Assembly (NCBI RefSeq): GCF_024808255.1
Contig: NZ_JANTYS010000036.1
Location: 1 to 50,243, forward strand
Direction: 5' to 3'
Source: Mucilaginibacter dorajii
GTDB taxonomy: Bacteria; Bacteroidota; Bacteroidia; Sphingobacteriales; Sphingobacteriaceae
Length of the DNA: 50,243 bases
Under the pieces are notes generated by a model, which was not told the origin of the DNA, did no database searches, and saw nothing but the letters and a program-made list of their open reading frames with translations. The translations under genes and the position numbers were made by a program. This document shows positions 25,202 to 33,541 of this stretch, in pieces (positions within the stretch are counted from its first letter, which is position 1; every line of letters begins with the position of its first letter).

Positions 25202-25411
25202 ATGAAAAACTCAGAAATTTTGGAGCTATCAACAGAAGAATTGAATGCGAAGTTAAGCGAGGAAAGGTCAACCCTTACCAAACTAAGGTTTGCACACGCA
25301 GTTTCGGCTATTGAGAATCCATCCCGTATAACAAAGGTACGCAAGGGAATTGCTCAGTTAAATACTGAATTAACAAAGCGCAAAGCGGCGTCGGCTTCTG
25401 AAAAGAATTAA
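25202..25411 (+). CDS. rpmC: 50S ribosomal protein L29
   Basis: L29 (69 residues) sits beside L23 at the tunnel exit. The two-helix hairpin is clear: ILELSTEELNAKLSEERSTL then IENPSRITKVRKGIAQLNTE. Length and order in the operon (L16-L29-S17) are normal. Confidence 0.95.
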   Translation: MKNSEILELSTEELNAKLSEERSTLTKLRFAHAVSAIENPSRITKVRKGIAQLNTELTKRKAASASEKN

Positions 25412-25431
25412 TTTTTTAAGCATTCAGAAAA

Positions 25432-25686
25432 ATGGAAAGAAATTTAAGAAAAACACGTACCGGCCTGGTAGTTAGCAATAAGATGGAAAAATCTATCGTG
25501 GTTGCTGTTGAGCGTAAAGTGAAACACCCTATCTACGGTAAATTCGTGAAAAAAACCACAAAATTTATGGCTCATGATGAGACCAATACCTGTGGCATTG
25601 GCGATACCGTATTGATTATGGAAACCCGCCCGCTGAGCAAGAGCAAAAACTGGAGATTAGTTCAAATTTTAGAAAGGGCTAAATAA
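25432..25686 (+). CDS. rpsQ: 30S ribosomal protein S17
   Basis: S17 (84 residues) is an early 16S rRNA-binding protein. RNLRKTRTGLVVSNKMEKSI and the OB-fold continuation VERKVKHPIYGKFVKK are standard. It ends one base before rplN. Confidence 0.96.
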   Translation: MERNLRKTRTGLVVSNKMEKSIVVAVERKVKHPIYGKFVKKTTKFMAHDETNTCGIGDTVLIMETRPLSKSKNWRLVQILERAK

Positions 25687-25687
25687 G

Positions 25688-26056
25688 ATGGTACAACAGG
25701 AATCAAGATTAAACGTAGCCGATAACAGTGGCGCTAAAGAAGTTTTAGTGATCCGTGTTTTGGGTGGTACCGGCAAAAGGTACGCATCTATCGGCGATAA
25801 GATAGTAGTAACCGTAAAAAGCGCTTTACCTTCAGGTAACGTTAAAAAAGGTACTGTATCAAAAGCCGTAGTAGTACGCACCAAAAAAGAGATCCGCAGA
25901 AAAGATGGTTCATACATCCGTTTCGACGATAACGCAGCTGTTTTGTTAAATAACCAGGATGAGCCAAGAGGTACCCGTATCTTTGGCCCGGTTGCAAGAG
26001 AACTACGTGAGAAACAATTTATGAAAATTGTATCATTAGCACCGGAGGTATTGTAA
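25688..26056 (+). CDS. rplN: 50S ribosomal protein L14
   Basis: L14 (122 residues) forms an intersubunit bridge and is highly conserved. VQQESRLNVADNSGAKEVLV and the C-terminal ELREKQFMKIVSLAPEVL match the family exactly in length and pattern. Confidence 0.97.
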   Translation: MVQQESRLNVADNSGAKEVLVIRVLGGTGKRYASIGDKIVVTVKSALPSGNVKKGTVSKAVVVRTKKEIRRKDGSYIRFDDNAAVLLNNQDEPRGTRIFGPVARELREKQFMKIVSLAPEVL

Positions 26057-26058
26057 TC

Positions 26059-26403
26059 ATGGAAAAGAAAAAAATTGCAACACCAGGCAAATTAAAAATT
26101 CGCAAAGGCGACCTGGTAAAAGTTATGGCCGGCGATTCAAAAGGATCACAAGGTAAAATTGTTGAGGTATTAGTTGACAGGAACAGGGCTATTGTTGAAG
26201 GTGCTAACATGGTATCAAAACATACAAAACCTAATGCTGCTAACCCTAACGGTGGAATTGTTAAACAGGAAGCTGCTATACACATTTCAAATCTGGCATT
26301 GGTTGATCCTAAAACAGGAACCACAACCCGTGTTGGCCGTAAGAAAAACGATGCCGGCAAATTAGTAAGGGTATCAAAAAAATCAGGGGAGGAAATTAAG
26401 TAA
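26059..26403 (+). CDS. rplX: 50S ribosomal protein L24
   Basis: L24 (114 residues) helps start 50S assembly. The KOW motif lies at about residues 14-40 (KGDLVKVMAGDSKGSQGKIV). It overlaps rplE by one base (TAATG). Confidence 0.96.
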   Translation: MEKKKIATPGKLKIRKGDLVKVMAGDSKGSQGKIVEVLVDRNRAIVEGANMVSKHTKPNAANPNGGIVKQEAAIHISNLALVDPKTGTTTRVGRKKNDAGKLVRVSKKSGEEIK

Positions 26404-26966
26404 TGTCTTACATACCAAGATTAAAAACAAAATATAAGGACGAGATTCGCACCGCACTGAAAGATAAATTTCAGTACAAAAGCGTAATGCAGGTTCCTAA
26501 ACTTGAAAAAATTGCCATTAACCAGGGTGTTGGCGGTGCTACTACCGATAAGAAATTGATCGAGAACACCATCACCGAGTTAACAACCATCACTGGTCAG
26601 CAGGCAGTATCTTCAAAATCTAAAAAAGATATCTCAAACTTTAAATTGCGTAAAAATATGCCGGTAGGCGTACGTGTTACCTTGCGTGACAACACAATGT
26701 ACGAGTTTTTGGATCGTTTGATCGCTGTTGCTTTGCCACGTATCCGTGACTTTAAAGGCATTAACGACAAAGGTTTTGACGGAAGAGGTAACTATACTTT
26801 AGGTATAACAGAGCAAATTATATTCCCTGAGATAAATATTGACAAAATCAATAAAATCCAAGGTATGGATATTACCTTTGTAACCTCCGCAACAAACGAT
26901 GTTGAAGCATTGGAGTTGTTGAAACAATTTGGATTACCATTTAAAAATCAAAATAGCAATGGCTAA
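26403..26966 (+). CDS. rplE: 50S ribosomal protein L5
   Basis: L5 (187 residues) carries 5S rRNA into the central protuberance. SVMQVPKLEKIAINQGVG and the central LRKNMPVGVRVTLR block are typical. It ends 8 bases inside rpsN, an overlap that couples L5 and S14 translation. Confidence 0.97.
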   Translation: MSYIPRLKTKYKDEIRTALKDKFQYKSVMQVPKLEKIAINQGVGGATTDKKLIENTITELTTITGQQAVSSKSKKDISNFKLRKNMPVGVRVTLRDNTMYEFLDRLIAVALPRIRDFKGINDKGFDGRGNYTLGITEQIIFPEINIDKINKIQGMDITFVTSATNDVEALELLKQFGLPFKNQNSNG

Positions 26967-27228
26967 AGAAGGTGTAAAGGCACGTGAAGTAAAGCGCGCT
27001 AAATTGGTTGCTAAATACGCAGAGAAAAGAGCAGCCCTTAAAGAAGCCGGCGATTACGTAGGCTTAGATAAATTACCTAAGGCTTCATCACCGGTAAAAT
27101 TACACAACCGTTGTAAATTAACCGGCCGCCCACGTGGTTACATGCGTCAGTTTGGTATTTCACGCGTAACATTCCGTGAAATGGCTCTTGATGGCAAAAT
27201 CCCGGGAGTAAAGAAAGCAAGCTGGTAA
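26959..27228 (+). CDS. rpsN: 30S ribosomal protein S14, zinc-free form
   Basis: S14 (89 residues) lies in the 30S head. The true start is 26959 (AKEGVKAREVKRAKL), inside the end of rplE; the upstream Met at 26929 belongs to the other frame context. The long type without CxxC zinc knuckles is present: the only Cys is in LHNRCKLTGRPRGYMRQFG. Length matches the C- paralogue. Confidence 0.95.
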   Translation: MAKEGVKAREVKRAKLVAKYAEKRAALKEAGDYVGLDKLPKASSPVKLHNRCKLTGRPRGYMRQFGISRVTFREMALDGKIPGVKKASW

Positions 27229-27231
27229 TAC

Positions 27232-27360
27232 AGTAGCAGGTATATAGTATCAAGTAGCAAGACATTTTTTGACTTGCGAACGGTATTGAAGAGTGTGGGT
27301 AGTTAGCGTCAGAAAACAAGATAAGATCTTGATACCTGATACTAACTACTTGATACTATA
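27232..27360. repeat. word-repeat hairpin between rpsN and rpsH (TATCAAG family)
   Basis: The left arm at 27232-27262 (CAGTAGCAGG, AGTATCAAGTAGCAAG) pairs with 27326-27360 (CTTGATACCTGATACTAAC, then TACTTGATACTAT). The vocabulary is the same as at 3372-3550 and 3917-4081, 23 kb away, yet here it sits between two essential genes. Confidence 0.7.
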
Positions 27361-27375
27361 AAAAAGAATTAACCG

Positions 27376-27430
27376 ATGGCAGGTCGTCCCGGATGTTACG
27401 GGAAGGAAACCACTATCATAACACAATAAA
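27376..27430 (+). other. rpsH leader with small hairpin and possible mini-ORF
   Basis: TCCCG and CGGGA (27387-27391, 27399-27403) form a 5-bp stem. The same stretch can be read as a 17-codon frame (MAGRPGCYGKETTIITQ) starting at 27376 and ending at the base before the rpsH leader. In E. coli S8 controls the spc operon in this region; whether this hairpin is such a site is unknown. Confidence 0.3.
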
Positions 27431-27829
27431 ATGAATACAGATCCAATCGCAGATTATCTTACAAGAGTAAGGAATGCTATTAAAGCCAACCATAGGGTTG
27501 TTGAAATTCCTGCATCAAATCTGAAAAAGGAAATCACCAAGGTGCTTTTCGACAAAGGTTACATTGCCAATTACAAGTTTGAAGACGGTACAGTACAAGG
27601 CACTATTAAAGTGGCTTTAAAATACCATCCAATCACTAAAATTTCTGCTATCCGTAGCATTACGCGCATCAGTAAACCAGGTTTGAGGAAATACGCAGGC
27701 ATGGATAAAATGCCAAGAGTATTAAATGGTTTAGGTATCGCCATCCTGTCAACTTCTAAAGGCGTTATGTCTGATAAAGAAGCTCGTCAGCAAAATGTTG
27801 GTGGTGAGGTTTTATGCTACGTTTATTAA
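27431..27829 (+). CDS. rpsH: 30S ribosomal protein S8
   Basis: S8 (132 residues) binds helix 21 of 16S rRNA and is the spc-operon repressor in E. coli. TDPIADYLTRVRNAIKANH and the C-terminal STSKGVMSDKEARQQNVGGE, then VLCYVY are family blocks. A 202-base gap precedes it, the longest within the cluster. Confidence 0.97.
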   Translation: MNTDPIADYLTRVRNAIKANHRVVEIPASNLKKEITKVLFDKGYIANYKFEDGTVQGTIKVALKYHPITKISAIRSITRISKPGLRKYAGMDKMPRVLNGLGIAILSTSKGVMSDKEARQQNVGGEVLCYVY

Positions 27830-27845
27830 TAGGAGAAATTAAGCA

Positions 27846-28403
27846 ATGTCAAGAGTAGGAAAAGCACCGATAGCACTACCAGCAGGAGTAACTATTACCG
27901 TATCAGCAGATAATGTTGTTACTGTAAAAGGCCCTAAAGGTGAGTTGCAGCAAGCGGTTGATAGCGATATCACCATTGCACAGGAAGACGGTCAGTTACT
28001 GGTTCAACGCCCGTCTGATCAAAAACGTCACAAAGCATTACATGGTTTATACCGTGCGCTTTTAAATAACATGGTAATAGGTGTAACAGAAGGTTACAAA
28101 ATACAGCAAGAATTAGTTGGTGTAGGTTACCGTGCAACCAATACAGGTAATACATTAGATTTAGTGTTGGGTTACTCTCACCACTATGTATTTGAATTGC
28201 CAACAGAAATTAAAGTTACAACCACTGCTGATAAGGGTAAAAACCCAACTATCATACTTGAATCAATTGACAAACAGTTAATTGGCCAGGTAGCTGCAAA
28301 AATACGCTCATTACGTACTCCAGAGCCTTACAAAGGTAAAGGTATTAAGTTTGTAGGCGAGATATTGAGAAGAAAAGCAGGTAAATCAGCATCTAAAAAA
28401 TAA
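27846..28403 (+). CDS. rplF: 50S ribosomal protein L6
   Basis: L6 (185 residues) has two homologous domains and sits near the factor-binding site. SRVGKAPIALPAGV, VKGPKGEL and the C-terminal RTPEPYKGKGIKFVGEIL, then RRKAGKSA are diagnostic. It follows rpsH after 16 bases. Confidence 0.97.
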   Translation: MSRVGKAPIALPAGVTITVSADNVVTVKGPKGELQQAVDSDITIAQEDGQLLVQRPSDQKRHKALHGLYRALLNNMVIGVTEGYKIQQELVGVGYRATNTGNTLDLVLGYSHHYVFELPTEIKVTTTADKGKNPTIILESIDKQLIGQVAAKIRSLRTPEPYKGKGIKFVGEILRRKAGKSASKK

Positions 28404-28408
28404 TCGTC

Positions 28409-28762
28409 ATGGGAGCTAAATTATCAAGAAGAGACAGGATTAAAAAAGGCATCAGAAAACGCCTTTCAGGATCAACAGAGCGTCCTCGCCTGTCAGTATT
28501 TAGGAGCAATAAAGGTATTTACGCGCAGATCATTGACGATTTAACCGGTAAAACTATCGTATCAGCATCATCTTTATCAAAAGATTTTGTAGCAGCTGAT
28601 GGCACCAAATCTGATCAGTCAGTAGCCGTAGGCAAACTGGTAGCTCAGAAAGCTATCGCAGCTGGTATCAAAGATGTGGTTTTCGACAGGAACGGTTATT
28701 TGTACCATGGTCGTGTTAAGTCACTGGCCGAAGGTGCACGTGAAGGTGGTTTAAACTTTTAA
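28409..28762 (+). CDS. rplR: 50S ribosomal protein L18
   Basis: L18 (117 residues) binds 5S rRNA. The N-terminal basic arm (RRDRIKKGIRKRLSGSTERP, then RLSVFRSNKGIYAQIID) and the ending GRVKSLAEGAREGGLNF match the family. Confidence 0.97.
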   Translation: MGAKLSRRDRIKKGIRKRLSGSTERPRLSVFRSNKGIYAQIIDDLTGKTIVSASSLSKDFVAADGTKSDQSVAVGKLVAQKAIAAGIKDVVFDRNGYLYHGRVKSLAEGAREGGLNF

Positions 28763-28774
28763 TCGAAAAGAGAA

Positions 28775-29293
28775 ATGTCAACAATCAACATAAAAAGAGT
28801 AAAAACAAGCGAGATCGAATTAAAAGACCGCTTGGTAAGCATACAGCGTGTTGCCAAAGTAACCAAAGGTGGCCGTACATTCAGCTTTTCTGCCATTGTG
28901 GTAGTGGGTGACGAAAACGGTGTTGTAGGTTACGGATTAGGCAAAGCAAAAGAGGTAACTGAAGCAATTGCAAAAGGTATCGATGACGCTAAAAAGAACC
29001 TTGTAAAAGTTCCTATTATCAACAACACTATCCCTCATGAGCAAATTGGTAAATTTAGCGGTGGTTTCGTTTTCTTGAAACCAGCAGCAAATGGTACCGG
29101 TGTAATTGCTGGTGGTGCAATGCGTGCAGTGTTAGAGTCTGCAGGTATTCACAACGTGTTAGCAAAATCAAAAGGTTCATCAAACCCGCACAACGTGGTT
29201 AAAGCAACCGTATCTGCATTATCACAATTACGTGATGCGCATACTGTGGCTCAGCAACGTGGCGTTAGTTTAGGTAAAGTATTTAACGGATAA
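28775..29293 (+). CDS. rpsE: 30S ribosomal protein S5
   Basis: S5 (172 residues) takes part in decoding fidelity and the mRNA helicase activity at the entry channel. LKDRLVSIQRVAKVTKGGRT, then SFSAIVVVGDENGVVGYGLG is the double-stranded RNA-binding-like domain signature; length is normal. Confidence 0.97.
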   Translation: MSTINIKRVKTSEIELKDRLVSIQRVAKVTKGGRTFSFSAIVVVGDENGVVGYGLGKAKEVTEAIAKGIDDAKKNLVKVPIINNTIPHEQIGKFSGGFVFLKPAANGTGVIAGGAMRAVLESAGIHNVLAKSKGSSNPHNVVKATVSALSQLRDAHTVAQQRGVSLGKVFNG

Positions 29294-29299
29294 TCAGTC

Positions 29300-29479
29300 A
29301 TGGCCAAAATCAAAATAACACAGATTAAGAGCGTGATCGACAGAAGTGAGCGCCAAAAAAAGACGATCGAAGCCTTAGGCTTGCGTAAAATTAACCAAAG
29401 CGTTGAAGTTGAAGCAACTGCTGCGATTATAGGTATGGTTAGAAAAGTTAACCACCTGGTAGCAGTAGAAAATATTTAA
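29300..29479 (+). CDS. rpmD: 50S ribosomal protein L30
   Basis: L30 (59 residues) is too short for most ORF filters but reads cleanly from ATG at 29300 to TAA at 29479: AKIKITQIKSVIDRSERQKK, then TIEALGLRKINQSVEVEATA. The family pattern (K-I-T-x-I-K-S, then ALGLRKINQ) is clear. It lies between rpsE and rplO, its usual place, with 6- and 4-base gaps. Confidence 0.95.
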   Translation: MAKIKITQIKSVIDRSERQKKTIEALGLRKINQSVEVEATAAIIGMVRKVNHLVAVENI

Positions 29480-29483
29480 TATC

Positions 29484-29930
29484 ATGAATTTAAGTAATTT
29501 AAAACCTGCAGAAGGTTCTACTAAAAATAGAAAAAGAATTGGCCGTGGTACAGGTTCTGGCCGTGGCGGTACGTCAACCCGCGGCCATAAGGGCGCTGGT
29601 TCACGTTCAGGTACAAGCACCAAAGTTGGTTTTGAAGGCGGTCAGATGCCTTTACAACGTCGTGTTCCTAAGGTAGGGTTTAAAAACCCTAACCGTGTGG
29701 AGTACACAGGTGTTAACCTTGATGTATTGCAAGAGTTAATAGAGAAATACACACTTACTAAAGTTGATTTCGCTACTTTAAAAGAACACGGCTTAGCTTC
29801 ACGTAACGACCTGGTTAAGATCCTTGGCCGTGGCGAACTGAAAGCCAAAGTTGAAGTTGAAGCACATGCATTTACTGCTACAGCTCAAAAAGCTATTGAA
29901 GCAGCTGGTGGTACCATAGTTAAGCTATAA
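29484..29930 (+). CDS. rplO: 50S ribosomal protein L15
   Basis: L15 (148 residues) has the Gly/Arg-rich N-terminal tail that threads into 23S rRNA (RIGRGTGSGRGGTSTRGHKG, then AGSRSGTSTKVGFEGGQMPL) and the C-terminal globular part. It is followed by secY after seven bases. Confidence 0.97.
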   Translation: MNLSNLKPAEGSTKNRKRIGRGTGSGRGGTSTRGHKGAGSRSGTSTKVGFEGGQMPLQRRVPKVGFKNPNRVEYTGVNLDVLQELIEKYTLTKVDFATLKEHGLASRNDLVKILGRGELKAKVEVEAHAFTATAQKAIEAAGGTIVKL

Positions 29931-29937
29931 TTTTAGG

Positions 29938-31281
29938 ATGAAGAAATTTTTCACCACATTATCCAATATCTGGAAAATCGAAGATCTGAGAGTGCGTATT
30001 ATAAACACACTCTTATTTCTTTTAATCTATCGCGTCGGTTCTTTCGTGGTTTTGCCAGGAGTGAACCCTACTATAGCGATGTCAAACGGAAAAGCTGAAG
30101 GATTAGTAGGATTGCTGAATATGTTTGCAGGAGGTTCGTTTTCACGTTCCTCTATTTTTGCATTGGGTGTAATGCCTTATATTTCGGCTTCAATTGTGGT
30201 GCAATTATTAGGTATCGCAGTTCCTTACTTTACCAAATTGCAAAAAGAGGGCGAAAGCGGTCGTAACAAACTTAACCAGTGGACACGTTACCTAACTATA
30301 GGTATCACTGCTTTACAGGCTATAGGTTACTTAAAATCGCAGATCCCGGCTAACTCTATGCTTATTGCAAACCCGGCATTTACCATACTTAACATGTTTG
30401 TTTTAACCGCAGGTACATTATTTGTAATGTGGCTGGGCGAAAAAATTACAGATAAAGGTATAGGGAACGGTATATCACTGATCATTATGGTTGGTATTAT
30501 TGCCCAGTTGCCAGGTGCGTTTTTAACAGAGTTTACTTCGCGTACCACCGGTACAGGCGGTTTGATAACTTTCATTGTTGAAATTGTGGCCCTTATTGGT
30601 GTGGTAATGTTTACTATACTTATAGTACAAGGCACCCGAAAAATTGCTGTGCAGTATGCTAAACGTATAGTAGGTAACAAACAATATGGTGGCGTACGCC
30701 AGTATATACCTTTAAAGGTAAATGCTGCAGGTGTAATGCCAATTATATTTGCCCAGGCATTAATGTTTATACCACAAACTGTACAACAGTTTATGCCAAG
30801 CATTTCTTCAAACGGTATACTAATAGCTTTATCAAACGGTAATTCATGGCAGCATAATTTATTGTTTGGTATCCTTATCATCCTGTTTACTTACTTCTAT
30901 ACCGCTATTACGGTTAACCCTAACCAAATGGCCGATGATATGAAGAAGAATGGCGGCTTTATCCCCGGGATTAAACCAGGTAAATCAACAGCGGATTATA
31001 TTGATGCTGTAATTTCAAGAATTACTTTACCCGGATCAATTTTCCTGGCTATTATAGCAGTCATACCGGCTATTGCCAGTTTGGTTGGTGTTTCTCCAAT
31101 ATTCGCAAGATTTTTTGGCGGTACATCATTGATCATCCTGGTGGGTGTTGTTTTGGATACTTTACAGCAAATTGAAAGTCACTTGCTGATGCGTCATTAC
31201 GATGGTTTGATGAAAACCGGAAGAATTAAAGGACGTACTGCAATGCCGGCTGCTGCGGGTACAACCCCAACAGCGATCTAA
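29938..31281 (+). CDS. secY: preprotein translocase subunit SecY
   Basis: SecY (447 residues) forms the Sec protein-conducting channel in the inner membrane, with SecE and SecG encoded elsewhere. Ten hydrophobic segments can be counted. The plug and lateral-gate region (LNMFAGGSFSRSSIFALGVM, then PYISASIVVQLL) and the block NPNQMADDMKKNGGFIPGIK, then PGKSTADYID are family signatures. Confidence 0.97.
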   Translation: MKKFFTTLSNIWKIEDLRVRIINTLLFLLIYRVGSFVVLPGVNPTIAMSNGKAEGLVGLLNMFAGGSFSRSSIFALGVMPYISASIVVQLLGIAVPYFTKLQKEGESGRNKLNQWTRYLTIGITALQAIGYLKSQIPANSMLIANPAFTILNMFVLTAGTLFVMWLGEKITDKGIGNGISLIIMVGIIAQLPGAFLTEFTSRTTGTGGLITFIVEIVALIGVVMFTILIVQGTRKIAVQYAKRIVGNKQYGGVRQYIPLKVNAAGVMPIIFAQALMFIPQTVQQFMPSISSNGILIALSNGNSWQHNLLFGILIILFTYFYTAITVNPNQMADDMKKNGGFIPGIKPGKSTADYIDAVISRITLPGSIFLAIIAVIPAIASLVGVSPIFARFFGGTSLIILVGVVLDTLQQIESHLLMRHYDGLMKTGRIKGRTAMPAAAGTTPTAI

Positions 31282-31289
31282 TATTAATA

Positions 31290-32081
31290 ATGTCAAAAAT
31301 CATTTACAAGTCTGCCGAGGAAATAGAGCTCATCAGGGAAAGCGCTTTGCTGGTGTCAAGAACACATGCAGAAGTTGCGAAAATAATAGGCCCGGGTGTT
31401 ACTACTATCGAACTCGACAGACTTGCTGAAACCTTTATAAGGGACAATGGCGGGATTCCCGCCTTTTTAAACTACGGAGGTTTTCCATATTCCCTTTGCA
31501 TTTCATTGAATGACCAGGTAGTACATGGTTTCCCCGGAAAACATGTATTGGTTGAAGGTGACCTGGTATCTGTAGACTGTGGCGCTATCTTAAACGGTTT
31601 TGTAGGCGACTCGGCCTATACCTTTGCCATTGGCGAGGTAAGTGATACTGTTAAGAAACTCATGAGGGTAACCAAAGAGTGTCTTGACCTGGGTGTTGCT
31701 AAGGCTGTAGTAGGCATGCGAATTGGCGATATAGGCTACGCGATACAGGAACATGCCGAGAAGAACGGCTTTGGTGTAGTTAAAGAGCTTGTAGGGCACG
31801 GCGTGGGCGTTAAGCTGCATGAGAAGCCCGAGGTACCTAACTATGGCAAGCGCGGTGCAGGTATTAAACTGGAAGAAGGAATGGTGATAGCTATTGAACC
31901 AATGATCAACGCGGGCCGTGCCGGTGTTAAATTTTGGGATGATGGCTGGACAGTATCAACTGTAGATAAAAAACCAAGCGCTCATTATGAGCATACCGTT
32001 GCGGTAGGTAAAGGCAAACCAGACATTTTATCGACATTTGAATTTGTTGAGAATGTTTTAAAAGAAAAGAATAATAATTAA
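31290..32081 (+). CDS. map: type I methionine aminopeptidase
   Basis: The 263-residue enzyme removes the N-terminal Met from new proteins. The metal ligands are visible in SVDCGAILNGFVGDSAYTF (two Asp), the GHGVGVKLHEKPEVPNYG block (His), IEPMI (Glu) and the final HYEHTVAV (Glu). Its place between secY and infA is common in Bacteroidota and Firmicutes. It lacks the N-terminal SH3-binding extension, so it is the simple MAP-Ia type. Confidence 0.96.
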   Translation: MSKIIYKSAEEIELIRESALLVSRTHAEVAKIIGPGVTTIELDRLAETFIRDNGGIPAFLNYGGFPYSLCISLNDQVVHGFPGKHVLVEGDLVSVDCGAILNGFVGDSAYTFAIGEVSDTVKKLMRVTKECLDLGVAKAVVGMRIGDIGYAIQEHAEKNGFGVVKELVGHGVGVKLHEKPEVPNYGKRGAGIKLEEGMVIAIEPMINAGRAGVKFWDDGWTVSTVDKKPSAHYEHTVAVGKGKPDILSTFEFVENVLKEKNNN

Positions 32082-32092
32082 AATATTTTTAT

Positions 32093-32100
32093 TAATTTTG
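32093..32100 (+). promoter_or_regulatory. possible internal promoter ahead of infA
   Basis: TAATTTTG fits the -7 consensus TAnnTTTG exactly, in an A/T-rich 63-base gap between map and infA, 44 bases before the infA start. No TTG at a normal -33 distance was found, so a separate promoter is only possible. It would give infA-rpmJ-rpsM-K-D-rpoA-rplQ extra transcription. Confidence 0.4.
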
Positions 32101-32144
32101 CATCCCGGTTTTAGGGCGGATAATTAAGTAATAATCAACAAAAT

Positions 32145-32363
32145 ATGGCCAAACAATCTTCGATTGAGCAAGACGGTACAATTAGGGAAGCATTGTCAAA
32201 TGCAATGTTCAGGGTTGAACTTGAAAATGGTCACGAGATTATTGCGCACATTTCCGGCAAAATGCGTATGCACTACATTAAAATTTTACCTGGCGACAGA
32301 GTAAAATTAGAAATGAGTCCGTACGATTTAAGTAAGGGTAGAATAACCTATAGATATAAATAA
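32145..32363 (+). CDS. infA: translation initiation factor IF-1
   Basis: IF-1 (72 residues) is an OB-fold factor that binds the 30S A site at initiation. AKQSSIEQDGTIREALSNAM, then FRVELENGHEIIAHISGKMR is diagnostic and length is exact for the family. Confidence 0.97.
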   Translation: MAKQSSIEQDGTIREALSNAMFRVELENGHEIIAHISGKMRMHYIKILPGDRVKLEMSPYDLSKGRITYRYK

Positions 32364-32371
32364 AATACGAG

Positions 32372-32488
32372 ATGAAAGTTAGAGCATCCATTAAAAAACG
32401 CAGCGCTGATTGCAAGATCATTCGCCGTAACGGGAAACTTTACGTTATTAACAAAAAGAATCCTAAGTACAAACAACGCCAGGGCTAA
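32372..32488 (+). CDS. rpmJ: 50S ribosomal protein L36, zinc-free form
   Basis: L36 (38 residues) reads from ATG at 32372 to TAA at 32488, eight bases after infA. The sequence KVRASIKKRSADCKIIRRNG...NPKYKQRQG is the family, but three of the four usual zinc ligands are lost: Ser at 11, Asn at 27 and Tyr at 33, with only Cys14 kept. It is the C- type and should not bind zinc. Confidence 0.95.
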   Translation: MKVRASIKKRSADCKIIRRNGKLYVINKKNPKYKQRQG

Positions 32489-32496
32489 GAACAATT

Positions 32497-32574
32497 TTGA
32501 ATTGGAGAACGATTGAATTACTGATTTTAAGGAATTCGATAATTCAATAATTCGATAACTCAATAAATAAAAAA
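32497..32574. repeat. word-repeat block before rpsM (GAATTGG/ATAATTCAATAA)
   Basis: GAATTGGAGAACGATTGAATT is followed by GGAATTCGATAATTCAATAA and TTCGATAACTCAATAAA, giving a mixed direct and inverted repeat of GATTGAATT and AATTCAATAATTCGATA words. A short further piece, TTCATTAATTCAATAATT, lies at 33062-33079 ahead of rpsK. Confidence 0.55.
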
Positions 32575-32579
32575 GAAAT

Positions 32580-32957
32580 ATGGCAAGGATATCAGGTATT
32601 GATTTACCAAAAAATAAAAGAGGAGAAATCGGACTTACTTACATTTTCGGTATTGGCCGCTCAACAGCTCAAAGAATTTTAGCTGAAGCAGGTATCGATG
32701 TGAACATTAAAGTACAGGAATGGACCGATGATCAGTTAGCCTCAATTCGTGGAATCATCAACGATCAAATCAAGGTAGAAGGTTCACTTCGTTCTGAAGT
32801 GCAATTGAACATCAAACGTTTGATGGACATTGGTTGCTACCGTGGTACACGTCACCGTAAAGGTTTACCATTACGTGGTCAGCGTACTAAAAACAACTCA
32901 CGTACCCGTAAAGGAAAACGTAAAACAGTTGCTAACAAGAAAAAAGCTACTAAGTAG
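32580..32957 (+). CDS. rpsM: 30S ribosomal protein S13
   Basis: S13 (125 residues) contacts the P-site tRNA and bridges the subunits. ARISGIDLPKNKRGEIGLTY, then IFGIGRSTAQRIL and the basic tail RGQRTKNNSRTRKGKRKTVA are standard. Confidence 0.97.
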   Translation: MARISGIDLPKNKRGEIGLTYIFGIGRSTAQRILAEAGIDVNIKVQEWTDDQLASIRGIINDQIKVEGSLRSEVQLNIKRLMDIGCYRGTRHRKGLPLRGQRTKNNSRTRKGKRKTVANKKKATK

Positions 32958-33086
32958 TAAATAATGATTGGTTAGCGGCGGGTAGTTATATACTTTAAGC
33001 TTACCAGGAACAAAAAATTATAATCACGATTAGTGGGTCCGGGTTATTCTATAGCTCAGTAATTCATTAATTCAATAATTAAAAAA

Positions 33087-33476
33087 ATGGCTAAAAGTAA
33101 AAAAGTTACCAAAAAGCGCATTGTGATTGTTGAGCCGGTTGGCGAAGCACACATCAATGCAACTTTTAACAACATCATCATTACCCTTACCAACAAAACC
33201 GGCCAGGCTATTTCATGGTCATCTGCTGGTAAAATGGGCTTTAAAGGTTCAAAGAAAAACACTCCGTATGCTGCAGGTCAAGCTGCCGGCGATTGCGGTA
33301 AAGTTGCGTACGACTTAGGTTTGCGTAAAGTTGAAGTGTTTGTAAAAGGCCCGGGTGCCGGTCGTGAGTCAGCTATCCGTACTTTGCAAACTGCAGGTAT
33401 TGAAGTTACCACTATTAAAGACATTACGCCGCTTCCACACAATGGTTGCCGTCCGTCAAAAAGAAGAAGAGTTTAA
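33087..33476 (+). CDS. rpsK: 30S ribosomal protein S11
   Basis: S11 (129 residues) forms the platform near the Shine-Dalgarno site. GEAHINATFNNIIITLTNKT and the ending TPLPHNGCRPSKRRRV are family blocks. A 129-base spacer with only weak repeats precedes it. Confidence 0.97.
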   Translation: MAKSKKVTKKRIVIVEPVGEAHINATFNNIIITLTNKTGQAISWSSAGKMGFKGSKKNTPYAAGQAAGDCGKVAYDLGLRKVEVFVKGPGAGRESAIRTLQTAGIEVTTIKDITPLPHNGCRPSKRRRV

Positions 33477-33502
33477 TTAACAGATTTTAAAGCTAAGATT
33501 CA

Positions 33503-33517
33503 CCAACGTAAGGTTGG
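33503..33517 (+). promoter_or_regulatory. small hairpin in the rpsD leader
   Basis: CCAAC, loop GTAAG, GTTGG form a 5-bp stem 25 bases before rpsD. S4 is an autogenous repressor of the alpha operon in other bacteria, but this site is not recognisably the same structure. Confidence 0.3.
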
Positions 33518-33541
33518 CTGATACTTTAAAAATACACAAAA

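Noticed and set aside
27376..27430. MAGRPGCYGKETTIITQ as a real small gene
   Set aside because: Seventeen codons without conservation data; the hairpin in the same bases explains the pattern as well. Kept only as a leader note.
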